Made by a program: the position numbers and the translations under genes
Assembly (NCBI RefSeq): GCF_019578655.1
Contig: NC_063260.1
Location: forward strand, 11,596,501 to 11,660,500
Length of the DNA: 64,000 nucleotides
Origin: Ricinus communis
Taxonomy: Eukaryota; Streptophyta; Magnoliopsida; Malpighiales; Euphorbiaceae
Direction: 5' to 3'
The notes under the pieces: model-generated
Database searches by the model: none
What the model was told of the DNA's origin: nothing
Seen by the model: only the letters and a program-made list of their open reading frames with translations
Shown here: positions 49,256-61,682 of the stretch, piece by piece
How positions within the stretch are numbered: the first letter of the stretch is position 1
How the letters are laid out: each line of letters opens with the position of its first letter

Positions 49256-51200
49256 CTTTGCTGCACTTATTCTACTTCAACACTTGCATGTATTCATATA
49301 TATATTATAGATGTGCATCAATGTAGAGAAGGGGAACAAACGTTTTAGTGCGTTATGTTAGTGGGGTGGTTGTGGAAACGTGGAAGAAAACTTGTGGCGT
49401 TGTGTCAAAATATAATGATTTGATTTATTTTAATAGAATGTTTTCACAAATAATTTGTTAGTGAGCGATGGCTTCAAATAGTGACACATAAACAACAGAT
49501 TTTGGTTCATATTTAACTGCATTGATTTCTACCTCTGATCTTTCTTTCTCTCCTTTTCTTTTGTTTTTTTTTTAGTTTCTCTTCCAGCACTTTCTTTTAT
49601 TTGTGAGAATGTGGAACATCATTGGTAGGTGAACTGAAAAGTGAGTGTGAATGTAAGAAGTAGAGCACGAGATGCTTAGCTTAGGAGTCATAATACATAG
49701 CTCCACTATGTTTTTTATATGGCAAATTTACGTGAGACATATGCAATTAAAGGACATAACTGATATAAAAAATAAATAAAATAAAAACATTTGATATAGA
49801 TATATACAATTATCTATAAACCATCTTTTTTTAAATAAAAGATGTTTTTTATTAAAAAAAATTAATAAATACAATTTATAATAGACAAATAAATATGATT
49901 ACTTTCAAGAAATATATATTAATCTTGTTATAAGCGCATTGACTGCATCAATGCATAAAACACATTTCAATCGGTAACTATATTGAGCCATAAATTGATT
50001 TTATTATCATTTGACGAGTCTTTAAAAGAGTATGGTCTTTTAAATACCATAATCAAATTCATCCTAACTCTCATGACAAATGACAAACAAACTCCTATAG
50101 AAAAAGACAAACAACTCCTCTAAAAAAGGACAAACAAAATAATTATAATATTTAATTAATGAAATTAACAAACTAAAAAAAGTAAATGTAAAATAATATT
50201 CTAAACGAATTTTTAACTAAATAAATTCATCCTAATTGTTGGAAGGTCTTGATTTATCTTCAAGTGTTGAAATTTTAGCGATTATGAAATCTTTTTTCAC
50301 ACAAATTTAATTTGTCATCTATTTATCCAAATTCATTACTAAAAAAATATAAAAAGTTTTGCAATCAAAATCTATAGACACTAACCAATTCATACAAATA
50401 AAATAAAAATATAATTTTATTATTTTATTATGATTGGAAAAAAATTACTAGGAAAAAAAAAGTGAAAAATGAAAATCAGCTATCATCAATGGTAAAAGAG
50501 GCTGTCCATAGCAGCGAAAAAAAAAAAAGAAAAAGAAACAAGAACTCTTGGGGCTAGAGTATTTTTTAGAGAATTCCAACTGGACAATGATTACTCAGGG
50601 AATAACGAGCAAAATATTAGAATAAAATGCTACTTCAAAATGATTTGAATATTTTGAATTTTAACGGTTGAATTAATTTATAATTATTATTTAAATTTAA
50701 TTGAGCTTTTTATCGACTCAGGAGTTTAATCGTAATTTTTTTTAGACTAATATGTTTGTTAATTTGGCTATTTAAACTCTAAAATTCACATGATTGGAAA
50801 GCATAGGCACACTAAACTGCTCTTTCGTGGCTTTAGCAAAGTTCATATCTTGGCTAATGAATTTTGCACTGTGTATAGGATTATAATTGATTTTATTAAT
50901 AAAAGGGAAGCTATAAGATAAATCATTAAGAATCATACAGGGGAAGAAGAAAAGCTTCCACCATTTCTTCCGTAAAGTATTAAATCCTTTCTTCCACCAA
51001 TTTAAAAAAGAACAAAGAAAAAGATAATAAAAATGGCATCTGTAGGATTTCATTTAAATTAGTTTAGAAAGGTTACAAACAAGACTCTTTAACGGATCTC
51101 ATGGAGACCACATAAAAATTCTCAAATCGGAAAATAAAAACAAAAATGAAGTATTAAAAACTCTGAACGATGGCAGTAGCAGTAGGGCATAAATGAAGCC
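49256..51200. other. intergenic region between LTP and GAD genes
   Basis: AT-rich, with no gene or recognisable repeat. The right end (about 50900-51200) is expected to contain the GAD 3' UTR. The open frame at 50772-51053 on the minus strand lies in that UTR and is not convincing. Confidence 0.6.
49296..49305 (-). promoter_or_regulatory. TATA-like element of the LTP gene
   Basis: Alternating AT sequence 41-50 bases upstream of the ATG at 49255 on the minus strand. A motif-only call, and the leader would be short. Confidence 0.3.
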
Positions 51201-53757
51201 TTAACAAATAGTATTCTTGTTAGATTTCTTGGCGATGACGAAATTTTTCCAGTAAGTAGTGATTTCTCTCTGTGTTTCAATTGCAGTTTTCTTCACTACG
51301 ACTGCGCCATTCTTCCCATTCTGTTCAGCGGCAGTACTGACTGACACTTTGGCGCTGATTTTGGCAGGCAGTTGATCAAGCTCGTGCAGGACTTTTGTAA
51401 TGTCAAGCACAAGGCGCTCGGCGAGAGTGCGCGAGAAATCTTCTCTAATCACAACGCGAAGCACGGTGATATGCTGAGCATCCGCGGGCATCGTGTAGGC
51501 GGGAACAATCCATCCGAAACGACGTAGCGTTTCGGCTATCTCAAATTCATTGTGTCGGCTGTTGTCCTTGAGCGAAAATGCCACCAGTGGAACTCCAATG
51601 TCCTTCGACACAATGTTGAACCTTCCTGTTTTTTCAAGTCCTTCTTTCAGGACCATAGCGTTTTGGTGGCAATTCTCCATTACGTTTCGGTATCCCTGAA
51701 ATGAACATTCAAATTTTTGTGTCACTTTAGCTGCTTCTAGCATTTATTTAGTATGTCAGTACAGTCGGAACTGAAATTGCAATGTTGTGTGTACCTCGTA
51801 GCCAAGACGGATCAATTGATAGTATTGAGCAATGATTTGACTAGAACCTGCAAACCACAAGTTTAATTTAATAATCATATCACACTAACAAGCTTAATGA
51901 ATCAAATTTGAACTAAAATGGCGGTGTTGACAAGTGATTAATTACCCTTGGAGAAATTGAGAGTGAAAGTGGGTTGATCAGCTCCGAGGTAATTAATGTG
52001 GAAAATGAGTTCTTCAGGCAAGTCCTCTTTGCTCCTCCAAATAACCCAACCAATACCGGCATAGACAAGGCCATATTTGTGGCCACTAACATTAATACTT
52101 TTGACCAATGGAAGCCTGAAGTCCCATTCAAGCTCTGGCCACAAGAATGGTGCAATAAATCCACCACTAGCTGCATCAACATGAATTGGAGTATCCCACC
52201 TGCCAAAATTACACATTGATAAGTAATCTGATTAATGGCTAATCAGTAAATAGCTATAAGAATAGTTGAGAGCCATATCAGTGATAAGTAATCAGCATTT
52301 ACCCGGTGACTTTATTCTTCTCGACCAACAAATCATTCAAAAGCTTGACATCTTCAAATTCTCCATTAAGGGTAGAACCCAAAATGGCAGCTACGCAAAT
52401 AGTGTTTTCATCCACCATTTCAGCAGCTTGTACTGGGTCCATTACATAGTACCCTTCCTTTAGCTTCACTTCCTTCAGTTCTACCTCAAAGTACCTTGCA
52501 AATTTCTCCCAGCACACCTACAATATTTTTAAGTGGATACTTTTACTAATTTCTCATAGTTATAAACTTCCTATGAAAATGCAAATGCCACGATACTTGT
52601 TATTTCTTTAAATACCTGAACATTGGCACCAGTTACAATGTTGGGCTTGTCATAAGGTTTTCCTTCAGCCTTACGCTTGTTTTGCCACTTTCTCTTGAAG
52701 GCAAGACCAGCCAACATTATGGCCTCTGATGATCCTACGGTTCCTACCCCGACAGCAGCCTCAGAGTCTCCCAGTGGAGCATTGAACAGATGTGCTATCA
52801 TGTTCACGCACCGGTTCTGTACAAGCAGATTTACCAATTAGTTTGGCACGTCAACAAAAATTATTCAATCCATTATCTTGAATTGTAAGCATTAAATCGA
52901 TGATTAAGTAGATTTTTTTCTTTTTTCCATCTTTCAAATTAGGCATATGAATTTTCACCCTGGGACATCTTAAACAGGGTCAATTCTCTGTGGCTGTGTC
53001 TAGTTTATAGCAGTAAAACAACTCTATTTTTTACTAGGACCCACTCGCAAATGCAAAGGCAATTGAAAATTTTGACAAAGAACTTGCGAATTTGACTTTT
53101 GCTACAAAGACAAATTTCGCATCTTTCAACCAAAACATCAAATAAAATAAAAATTCCACTACATAATCACACGGTGCATCTTCTTTTTAATTCTTATATT
53201 CCTCCCTTTTATTGTTAATAATATTTTCCAATATAACCTGAAAAAACACAAAACAATTATGAATTTCTTGTCATGAATGTACATGCTGCAGGGAAGCAGA
53301 AACTATTGGATGAAGAATATAATAGAGAATGTTGAAGGGGATCAGATAGAGAAAGAGAGTTTGCCTGAAGCTCAGTGGTGACGGGGTACTCATCCATGTC
53401 AACATAGTTTTTGTTCATGGCGTCCATAATAAGCTTATCACATTCAGGCTCCATCCAAGTTGTCACGAATGATGCCAAGTTCAACCTCGGTTTCCCATCA
53501 AGCATCAGCTCATCGTTTATAATCTGGAATGCTGCCTCCTTCGGTATCGAGTTCTCCGGCATCTTGTACCTATATATGTACACATTAATTATCAGTCCTA
53601 TATTCCTCGATACATGCATAGATGATAAGAGAAATGAAAGGGTAACTTAAAATTCTGCAACTCAGACATACCTTGGAAGTGACTCTCGAACATAGCGAGA
53701 GGCAAAGGTGGAGTGAACTGATACATCAGACTGTGAAGCTATTTTTGACAGCACCAT
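51201..53757 (-). CDS. GAD: glutamate decarboxylase (GAD), calmodulin-binding, complete
   Basis: Cytosolic PLP enzyme that decarboxylates L-glutamate to GABA (GABA shunt, stress and pH response). Seven exons on the minus strand: 53757-53672, 53569-53365, 52816-52616, 52517-52303, 52199-51946, 51847-51795, 51695-51201. They total 1509 nt, 502 residues. The start is [20 protein letters not shown]. Other landmarks are [57 protein letters not shown], and the cofactor lysine in [16 protein letters not shown] (Lys277, as in petunia GAD). The last about 30 residues ([19 protein letters not shown] then [11 protein letters not shown]) form the basic Trp-containing (Trp487) calmodulin-binding helix that relieves autoinhibition on Ca2+ signals. 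The intron after exon 2 starts with GC (CAG|GCAAAC) and ends with AG; all other borders are GT..AG. A TATA box is visible upstream. Confidence 0.96.
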
Positions 53758-53897
53758 TGTTATGACAAAAAATTAATTAAAGAATTAGAAAAAGGAAACT
53801 ACTATTTGGATTAAAGTAAAGGGAGATGTATGTGACTTGCGGAGGTCAAGAAGGTGTTCTTGGTTTGCTTGGAGAAGGGGTGGAAGCTAGTAATGGG

Positions 53898-53905
53898 TAT
53901 TTATA
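53898..53905 (-). promoter_or_regulatory. TATA box of the GAD gene
   Basis: CCTATAAATACCC on the minus strand (core TATAAATA) is about 141-148 bases upstream of the ATG at 53757. A good match to the plant TATA consensus with GC-richer flanks. Confidence 0.6.
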
Positions 53906-56900
53906 GGGGGACGATTTTTGAAATACGCAACAAATGAAAATTTCATGAATTGAGCGAGGGAGGAGGAAAATTCCTTCCTGGCGTTCCCTTTTTTAGAATG
54001 GGAAAAAGAAAGGAAGAGACCCGCAAAGAGGAAGAATTTTATAATACCAAAATTGACCTCGTTATTTATTTGTTATTACTTATTGATGTGTCAACTGATG
54101 TCGTATAACGGAAAGGTCAACTACTCTTTATAGACCGTCTGATTTAATCATACGGGATTAATATGTGGGTCCTAGACGTTCTTGTTAATCGTACACTAAT
54201 CTAATCTACTTACAAGTTAAGAGTTAAAACTAATGGTGGGTTTTGCTTTACTTTTGGCAACCCACTGATCATTTAGTTTTTGCCCACTGAAATGCGAAGA
54301 TGCTTCTAAAGTATGTGTGTTGCCCCCAAAGCAGAAAGGTGCATTGCACGTCAATCCAAAATATTACTAAAACATTCCATATGCTCATTGCGTTATTTTT
54401 TATATTTCAAAGGAGATGTCGCAAGTTCTCTTCTATGAATGAACGAAGGAATTATTGCTCTTTGATATCTTTTCTTTTTAGCTTATAATTAAAAGATATT
54501 TGTATTTGCCATCAAGACAATAATATGACATCATTTTTTGCTTACAAATAATTAAAGAAGTATTAGATTTTTTTTTCTATTTATGGAATAACTAACCATC
54601 TTGGATTATACAATATTAATAATATATAATAATTTTTTTTAATTACATTTGTTATAAAGATAAAAATTATATGATGAGATATTGGTAGGAAATACGATGC
54701 AGCATTAAATTTGACTCCAAAAACAATTAGTCTTATCAACAGAGCATCCAAACATTGATTTTTTTTTTGTTATGCTTTGTTGATGGAAAACGGTCGAGTG
54801 TTCCTGTCAAAGGAGCTTTAGAAATAGTCAAAAAGAAAAGCCACAGAGCTTGAAGACCAAGGAGTATTTATGGAATAGAATACACCTGTTTAAAAAGGTC
54901 CACGTGTTTTGATCATTTTAAATGAAATTAATGAGCTGAATATGTTCCAAACAAAAATAATTTATGTTCTCATTTCTCTTTCCCAACTCTTATAATTTAA
55001 TTGACTCAAAACTAATTTTAAATTTATTGAGAAATCAGATAAAGTTAAGTTATTAATTCTTATAAATAAATATAAATGTAATGGGTTAGTGGTATTGGAG
55101 TTCTATTTTTACAATATTAATTGTTCAAGGTCAATAAAAGAAAAAAGATATCCAGAGACTCTAATGGTTCACACTCAATAAATGAACGAACTTAGCTGAA
55201 GAAGATAATAATACTGATTGAATTAGGAAGTCAATTAGACGGTTAGCTAATGTAGTTAGAGAAACAAAAAAAGTCTTTAAATAATAATATGGTACTGCCT
55301 TCCCCAGGTACAGATGTTACCTATTAATACAATCCGGAAGGTCATTTCTTCTGGTTTTTATTTTCCCTTTTATTTTTTCCAAAAATAATTCAAATTGCGA
55401 ATACAACCTTGTGTCATTGCTTACCTAGACAAAAATGAGAACAACCTCCACTATAATTTCAAAATTTCATAACTTCCATCATTTTTAATTTACATGCAAT
55501 TAAGAAATATAGATTTTTTTTTTCCAATTAATTTTATCATTTTTATTACTATTTCTTTAAAATTTCTTATTAAATTTTGTATCAAATCTGCAAGTTTAAA
55601 ATGTAGGAAAGATTACACTAATGCTGTTTTTACTTTCTAATTTTAGTTATTTTTTTTATTAGACTTTAAATGAACATCTAAAACAGTTAACTTTCTATGT
55701 ATTCCAATAAATAAAATTGAAAAAAATTACCCTTTAGCTTTCATATTTAACAACCGGGTGGTTAGGAATTCTTAAAAGGAATAAACAACTCAAAATTTAA
55801 TATAGAGAATGGTCACCATTTCTAGACGAAGAATATGTGCTGTTAATCTTGAGCAATTAATTCGTCCATTTTATATTCTCTGTGTAATGGAAAACCTGCT
55901 TCCAGTAGATCATCAATAAGGCCATCCCCTATCTACGTGAATCATGTGCAGTACTATCTATATGGTTCCATTGTGTTCATTTTCCACCGCAGATCCATTG
56001 AAATTATCACGGTTTCTCATACACACACACTGTCCATTTGCATATATCTTCTTTTTGTGCCCAAAAATCTTTCTTTTTTTCTTTTTTCTTTTCGAGATCC
56101 TTTTAAAGATATCTGCCCTACAAACACTTGGAACCAAATCCCGAGTGCCACTCTCTGTCTCGAGATGGCAACAAGATAAATTTTAATAAACTTAAAAGAT
56201 TTTTATCCAAATTCTTTAAGAAACTAATAATGAAGGGTTGTGCTGGTGGGTAAGTGGTTAAAAAATAAAAATTATAATAAACTTAGTATTCCATATAAGC
56301 TTATGATATGTAATAACCAACTAGCCAAAAGAAATTAAATAAAATCAGTAAAAAAATTATTAACTAAAAAAAAGAAAGCCGATCCACTGCTGTTCCCCAA
56401 ATATTATTTTTCTGTCGGATTATGCTAACATAAAATATCATATATTCATATTATAATCTCTTTTCTTTATCACTGCTAAAATCTCTTTAGTTTGATAATT
56501 CGACCCACGAAAATATTTTTTTAATATATACATTTATCAGTTTTCTTTTCTAGTAGCAAGTATATATTTATATCATTTATTGTAGTATGATTTATAGATC
56601 AATTTTGATAAATTTTTATTTTTCTATGTTCTTTTAATATGTGATAATAATCTAAATTATAATGAGGTTTTAATTTTCATCCTTAATTTGGCCGGTTAAA
56701 AAAAGACCTCTTAGAACAGACTTTTATATTAAGAAAAAAACATAAATGTCATCGCCGAATATTAAAATACAAACAAAAAATATCTTGAAATAAGAATATG
56801 CTTGTATATCTTCTCACCCACTAAGTAAAACAATGGGTTGGATGAATTTTTAACACAAATTTTAATGATGTTGCGGTAACAGAGGGTTTTTACTTTTCAA

Positions 56901-59900
56901 AAATAGGAAATAAAGTCGGTGGGCTTGGTCGGAGCAAAGTCTATAAAAACAACATAAGCATAAATAATTAACCCCATTAATTATTCAACACCTTTTACCA
57001 ATATCTTTATGATCACTAAATGACCATAAAATCTACCCCGAAGCAGGTTATGGTTTATTGCCAGCTAGATTTTGCTGCTACCTTATTTTAATTACCATAA
57101 TAGCCCTCATTTTATCACAACGAATCTAGAAAAATAGGCAGGCCATCTGAAGGGGTGTTTACGTAGTTTGGTGTAAAAGCTGGTGGTATCTTATTAGCAG
57201 AAGGAAGTTATTCACAGAGTCAAAGCTGAAAGTTTCAAAGGTCTTTTTTCTATACGGCGAAAAAACAGAAACAGGCGACGGCAACCCCTCAACACGACCA
57301 TGGACCGACGTCCTATAATTCAGGACGCGGCGAGTCTATTCCGCCACTTCTGACTCTGGCAGACCAACGTCCGTCGTTTGATGCTGTTGTTTGTTGGTGG
57401 TGTTTTTCTCTTTTTCCTTTATTAAAAAAAAAAAGCAAAAGAAAAAAATAAAAGTTGAAAATTAATAATCATTTTCTTAGAATGGGAAACCAAATGGTCT
57501 ATGGTCCAAAACAGTGCGCATTGTGTTGAAAATTTCATGAATTAGAAAATCTACAAAAGTAATACTAATTTAATGGTGTTGCCTTAATTAAAACATGTCT
57601 CTGTCCATCATTGCAATTTACAAATACTGTTCTACGTTAGGTACACCTATAACAAAATTCTAATTCAACATTCATACGCATAAAAAATGTTCCATAATTT
57701 GATTAAAACATTTAATAATTCCAACTCATTCCAATTACTTAATTGCGAAATCTTAACTTTTGGATGTTTATATACGTAAAGAACTCTGATCGCCTTCTTC
57801 TTCTTGGCTTTTTCCAATTTATGGATTTTAATTTTTTTTTTATCATTTTCATTGTGACTGTCAATTTTTTTATTGTATTTTTATCAATTTCTGTATTTAT
57901 GGTATATTTATTGTTTTAAAATCGCGATAAAAAAGTTAGTTAATAGAATTAATTTTTATATTAATAAATAAAATATTTATTAAAATTATTTCTAAATTAA
58001 TTTTTATACAATTCAGTATATATATATATGAGAATAATATTTTTTTATTTTTTTTCTCTATCCTACATGACATGTCATATGTTTTTTGAACTATTTTCTT
58101 TTAATTTTTTAAAAAATTAATATATTATAACATATTTTTCTACTATTTTAAATTAATTATAATATTTAATTATTTTATGTTCCTATACCATTTTGGAGTC
58201 TTATTTATAACTTTCATTTTAAATAATTTCATTTTCAAGTATTATGTTACAATATACATATACAGTACCTTAATTATAAATGTTTGGTATTTAATACTTT
58301 TTTTTTCCAAATTCTTTTTAATTAGATTTTTAAGATTTTTTTATTCTCTTAGTTGAATAATTATTTTATTAATTATTTCAGAATATAATAATATTTGTGT
58401 TTTATAATGAATTTAAATTTATAATATTTATTCATTAATATATTTGTAGTTAACTAAACATTTCATAATATAAGCTACCAATTAAACTGAAATTATATGT
58501 CCAACTTTATGGTCTATGAACCGTCTAATTTGACACTTTATTAATATACACTTGAATTGGGCCTTGGATGCATGGGCTTGGATTTATTTTGGAGTTGGGT
58601 ATATATTCTCATTTCATTTTGAAACTTCCAATCTGAATTTATCCACTGGCTTAGAATGTTTGGTGTCAATTGAGATTCTTTAATACATTTTTTTTTTCTG
58701 TGACTTTTCAAATTAATTAAATGATGAAAAGAGTATCTTAAACATCCAAATTTAATATAACTATTCACGTCCTAGCATAGTTTAAATAAATTTATATTCA
58801 ATTTAATTTAGTTATTTTTATATTTTATTTGATTCAGTTCATCGCATTTGAATCAATATACTATAAATTCTTTTGATTAAATTATTGAGTCCAATGAATT
58901 GATCATCCTATTAAAATCTCTATGCTCAAGTAAAGTAATGACTATATTGAAAGAAAGCTAATGTTAACATCGGATTGAGTAACCAAAAGAGTCAATCTTA
59001 ATAGATACTTGATAAAGATAAGAAAAAATTAAAATGAAATTATTTATCCCAACGATTCATTCCAATACGTATGGATAAAATGATACTAAAAAGATGATAG
59101 CTAATCAACATCTTTCATGTATTCCATAATTGACAATTCGTGCACATACACATTATTCCAATTATAATGTTGATTATTCCTATGATCGGCTAAGTAGATA
59201 GGCCAACATTGACCAATCCTTTAAGGAAACAAAAACTGAAGAGGTTGAGTTTGTTAAATTTAGTATGTCAGAGCGCGAAGTCGAAGTCGGTTCACGTGCC
59301 TTACCTTTATAAAATTCCAAAGACAAAAATTATGAAATCTATAATTCATATGCCAAGTACATATAAATGTATTTGATTAATACTTTTTAAAATATTTATA
59401 TACCCTTTTTAAGGAATTAATCATCAGTAAACTTTTGATGTTTTTCACACAGTTCATTATTTGTGAATAATTTATATATTTTTTATTTCATTAAATTTTT
59501 ATTAATCTTTATATATATATATTATAATTTATGAGGTCTAAATTTTTTTTGATGTGTCTATCTAATTTTTTATATATAAAATTTTTATTTTGACATGTGT
59601 ACTGTTTTAGACATATGTAATTCAAGTTTATATATAATTTTATAATTTTTTCTATTACTTTATTGATTAATAAGATATATAAATTAAACACTTATTCTAA
59701 TCCTAAATATAATATATTAATAGTAAATTAGTTTTCTAATTAGATAATAATTAATTTTCTAATTAAATAATAATTATTCTAAAAATTATCATATACTAAT
59801 TATATTTTAATACTATATTAACTAATAAATTAGTTTTATAATTAGATAATGGTTCTAATTATAGAACATAATATTTTTAATATCATGTTCACTAATATAT

Positions 59901-60880
59901 TAATTTTTAATTATAAAATATCAATTATATTGATAATTTATATAATTAGAATTAACAAATAAATATTTTAAAAATATTTTTTTATATTATTTTACTAACA
60001 AAGTTTAGAAAAAATTAAGAACATCAAGAATAGTTAGTTTGCTATTATTTTTTAAAATATTATAAATTAACATTAAATATTAAAAATTTATTAAATTATA
60101 TCTATAAATTTAATTTTATAATTAAAATAATAATAGTGGCCGTGCAATGTATGAGTAAACGATTAGTTTTTCTAAATTCAATCCAATCCGGTCATATTGA
60201 AAGATCAAAAGTCAAAAGTTTTACTAAAATTGAACTGAGATCGAATATATATTTTTTTAGTTATGTATTAAATATTTTATAAAATATATAACGTTAATAG
60301 CTTTTATGATATAAATTATAAATATATTAAATTACACCAAAATTTAATAAATTTTATTAATATTATAATAAAATTAATATATACAATATAGTGCATCTTA
60401 AGAATTTCATTGACTTTATGAAGCTAGAAATTTAATTTTTTTGTTAGGATCGACCCATTTCAAAGCTTTGTAGTGGCTTTATTTGTTAAAAATTATTATT
60501 TATATAATTACTATTACTATTCACTTGATATTTATATTTTTTTATTAAGGTTGATCTCAGAGTCAAACTAAAAAACTTTAGATTAATTATTATACTTAAA
60601 GATAATCATAATATTAGAAATGAAAGGTTATAAAAAACATTTAATATAATTATTTTACTTTCGAGTATATTACCTATATTTTTTAATTTTCTCCTTTGAA
60701 AAATTAATTTATTATAATTGGTAGCTTTTTATAGAATTATAGATATTAAATCTTTAATATAATTATAGAATTTATATTATTAATAAAACTATTTAATTAG
60801 ATTAATTATGATAAATAATTTCATTAATACTATTAGATAAATTAAAAATATAAATAAAATTTCTTTTAATTATAAAAAAA

Positions 60881-60915
60881 TTTAAAACTCGAATTTAAAA
60901 CTCGAATTTAAAACT
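60881..60915. repeat. 13-bp tandem repeat, about 2.7 copies
   Basis: TTTAAAACTCGAA is repeated at 60881-60893 and 60894-60906, then TTTAAAACT at 60907-60915. Confidence 0.85.
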
Positions 60916-61682
60916 TTCATCCGAATTATATAGAGTTCTCTTACTAGACTATAAATTTGAAGGTAATATAAAAAATACAAGAATAAAGTTTAAATTGACT
61001 TCTAGACTTACCATTGAAATTCAAATCACTTCTTTAATTTTTTTTAAAAGTCATTTTAATTCAAGATTTAGCAAATATAGCTGATTCCAATCTTTTTTGG
61101 AAAGTGAAGTACACATGTTTTATCTATTACTCAAAAAATAAAATAAAAACTCATTCAATTTCATTTGTATTCTAAAAATAATTAACTTTAATTTCTTTCT
61201 TAGGAAACAAAAAAAAAATCTACCCACCTGAACAAAAAAAAGTAAATCCACCCACAAAAATAAAAGTAAATCAAATTCTACCTAAAAAAGAAATCAAACT
61301 AAATCTCACCTACAAAAACATAAATAAATTTATACATATCAGTAAAAATAACTATCTGTATTAAATTTCTAAACTATACACCTTTAAAATCTATAGATAA
61401 AATGGTATAATTTTCGGACTATGGTGGTGCATAATTCAAGAAAATGCACAAACACCGAGGTCCTAGTTAAATAGGGCCCCACCCACTTTGTTAATCCTTA
61501 CACGTCATCTACTTCGGGAGTTGGAAGAATTACAGATTCCTTTGGATCTTTACTTTCTTTTATCGAGCGTCTGCCCTTTCTTCACCTTTAACACTTCAAG
61601 AGAAGACACAGCACAATCCAACAACTATCTTCTCCTTCTTCTTCGCTGAAATCGCCGAGTCTTGTGAGTCCAGTCCTCTAAT

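Larger units (their letters stand above)
53758..61682. other. AT-rich intergenic region between divergent GAD and NPF8-like genes
   Basis: The left end is the GAD promoter and the right end (about 61540-61682) the NPF leader, with CT-rich ATCTTCTCCTTCTTCTTCGC just before the ATG. In between no gene is supported. A GC-richer islet at about 57255-57380 (GGCGACGGCAACCC, ATGGACCGACG) has only a 17-codon open frame. 57780-60960 is extremely AT-rich, with runs of A/T and stops throughout. A 13-bp tandem repeat is at 60881-60915. Confidence 0.6.

Noticed and set aside
48888..49310. 140-codon plus-strand open frame opposite the LTP gene
   Set aside because: The minus strand has a signal peptide and exact type V eight-cysteine spacing; the plus frame has no recognisable feature.
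51913..52219. Alternative frames on both strands over GAD exon 5
   Set aside because: The GAD frame there contains the PLP-lysine motif SGHKYG and joins its neighbours in phase; the others are shadows.
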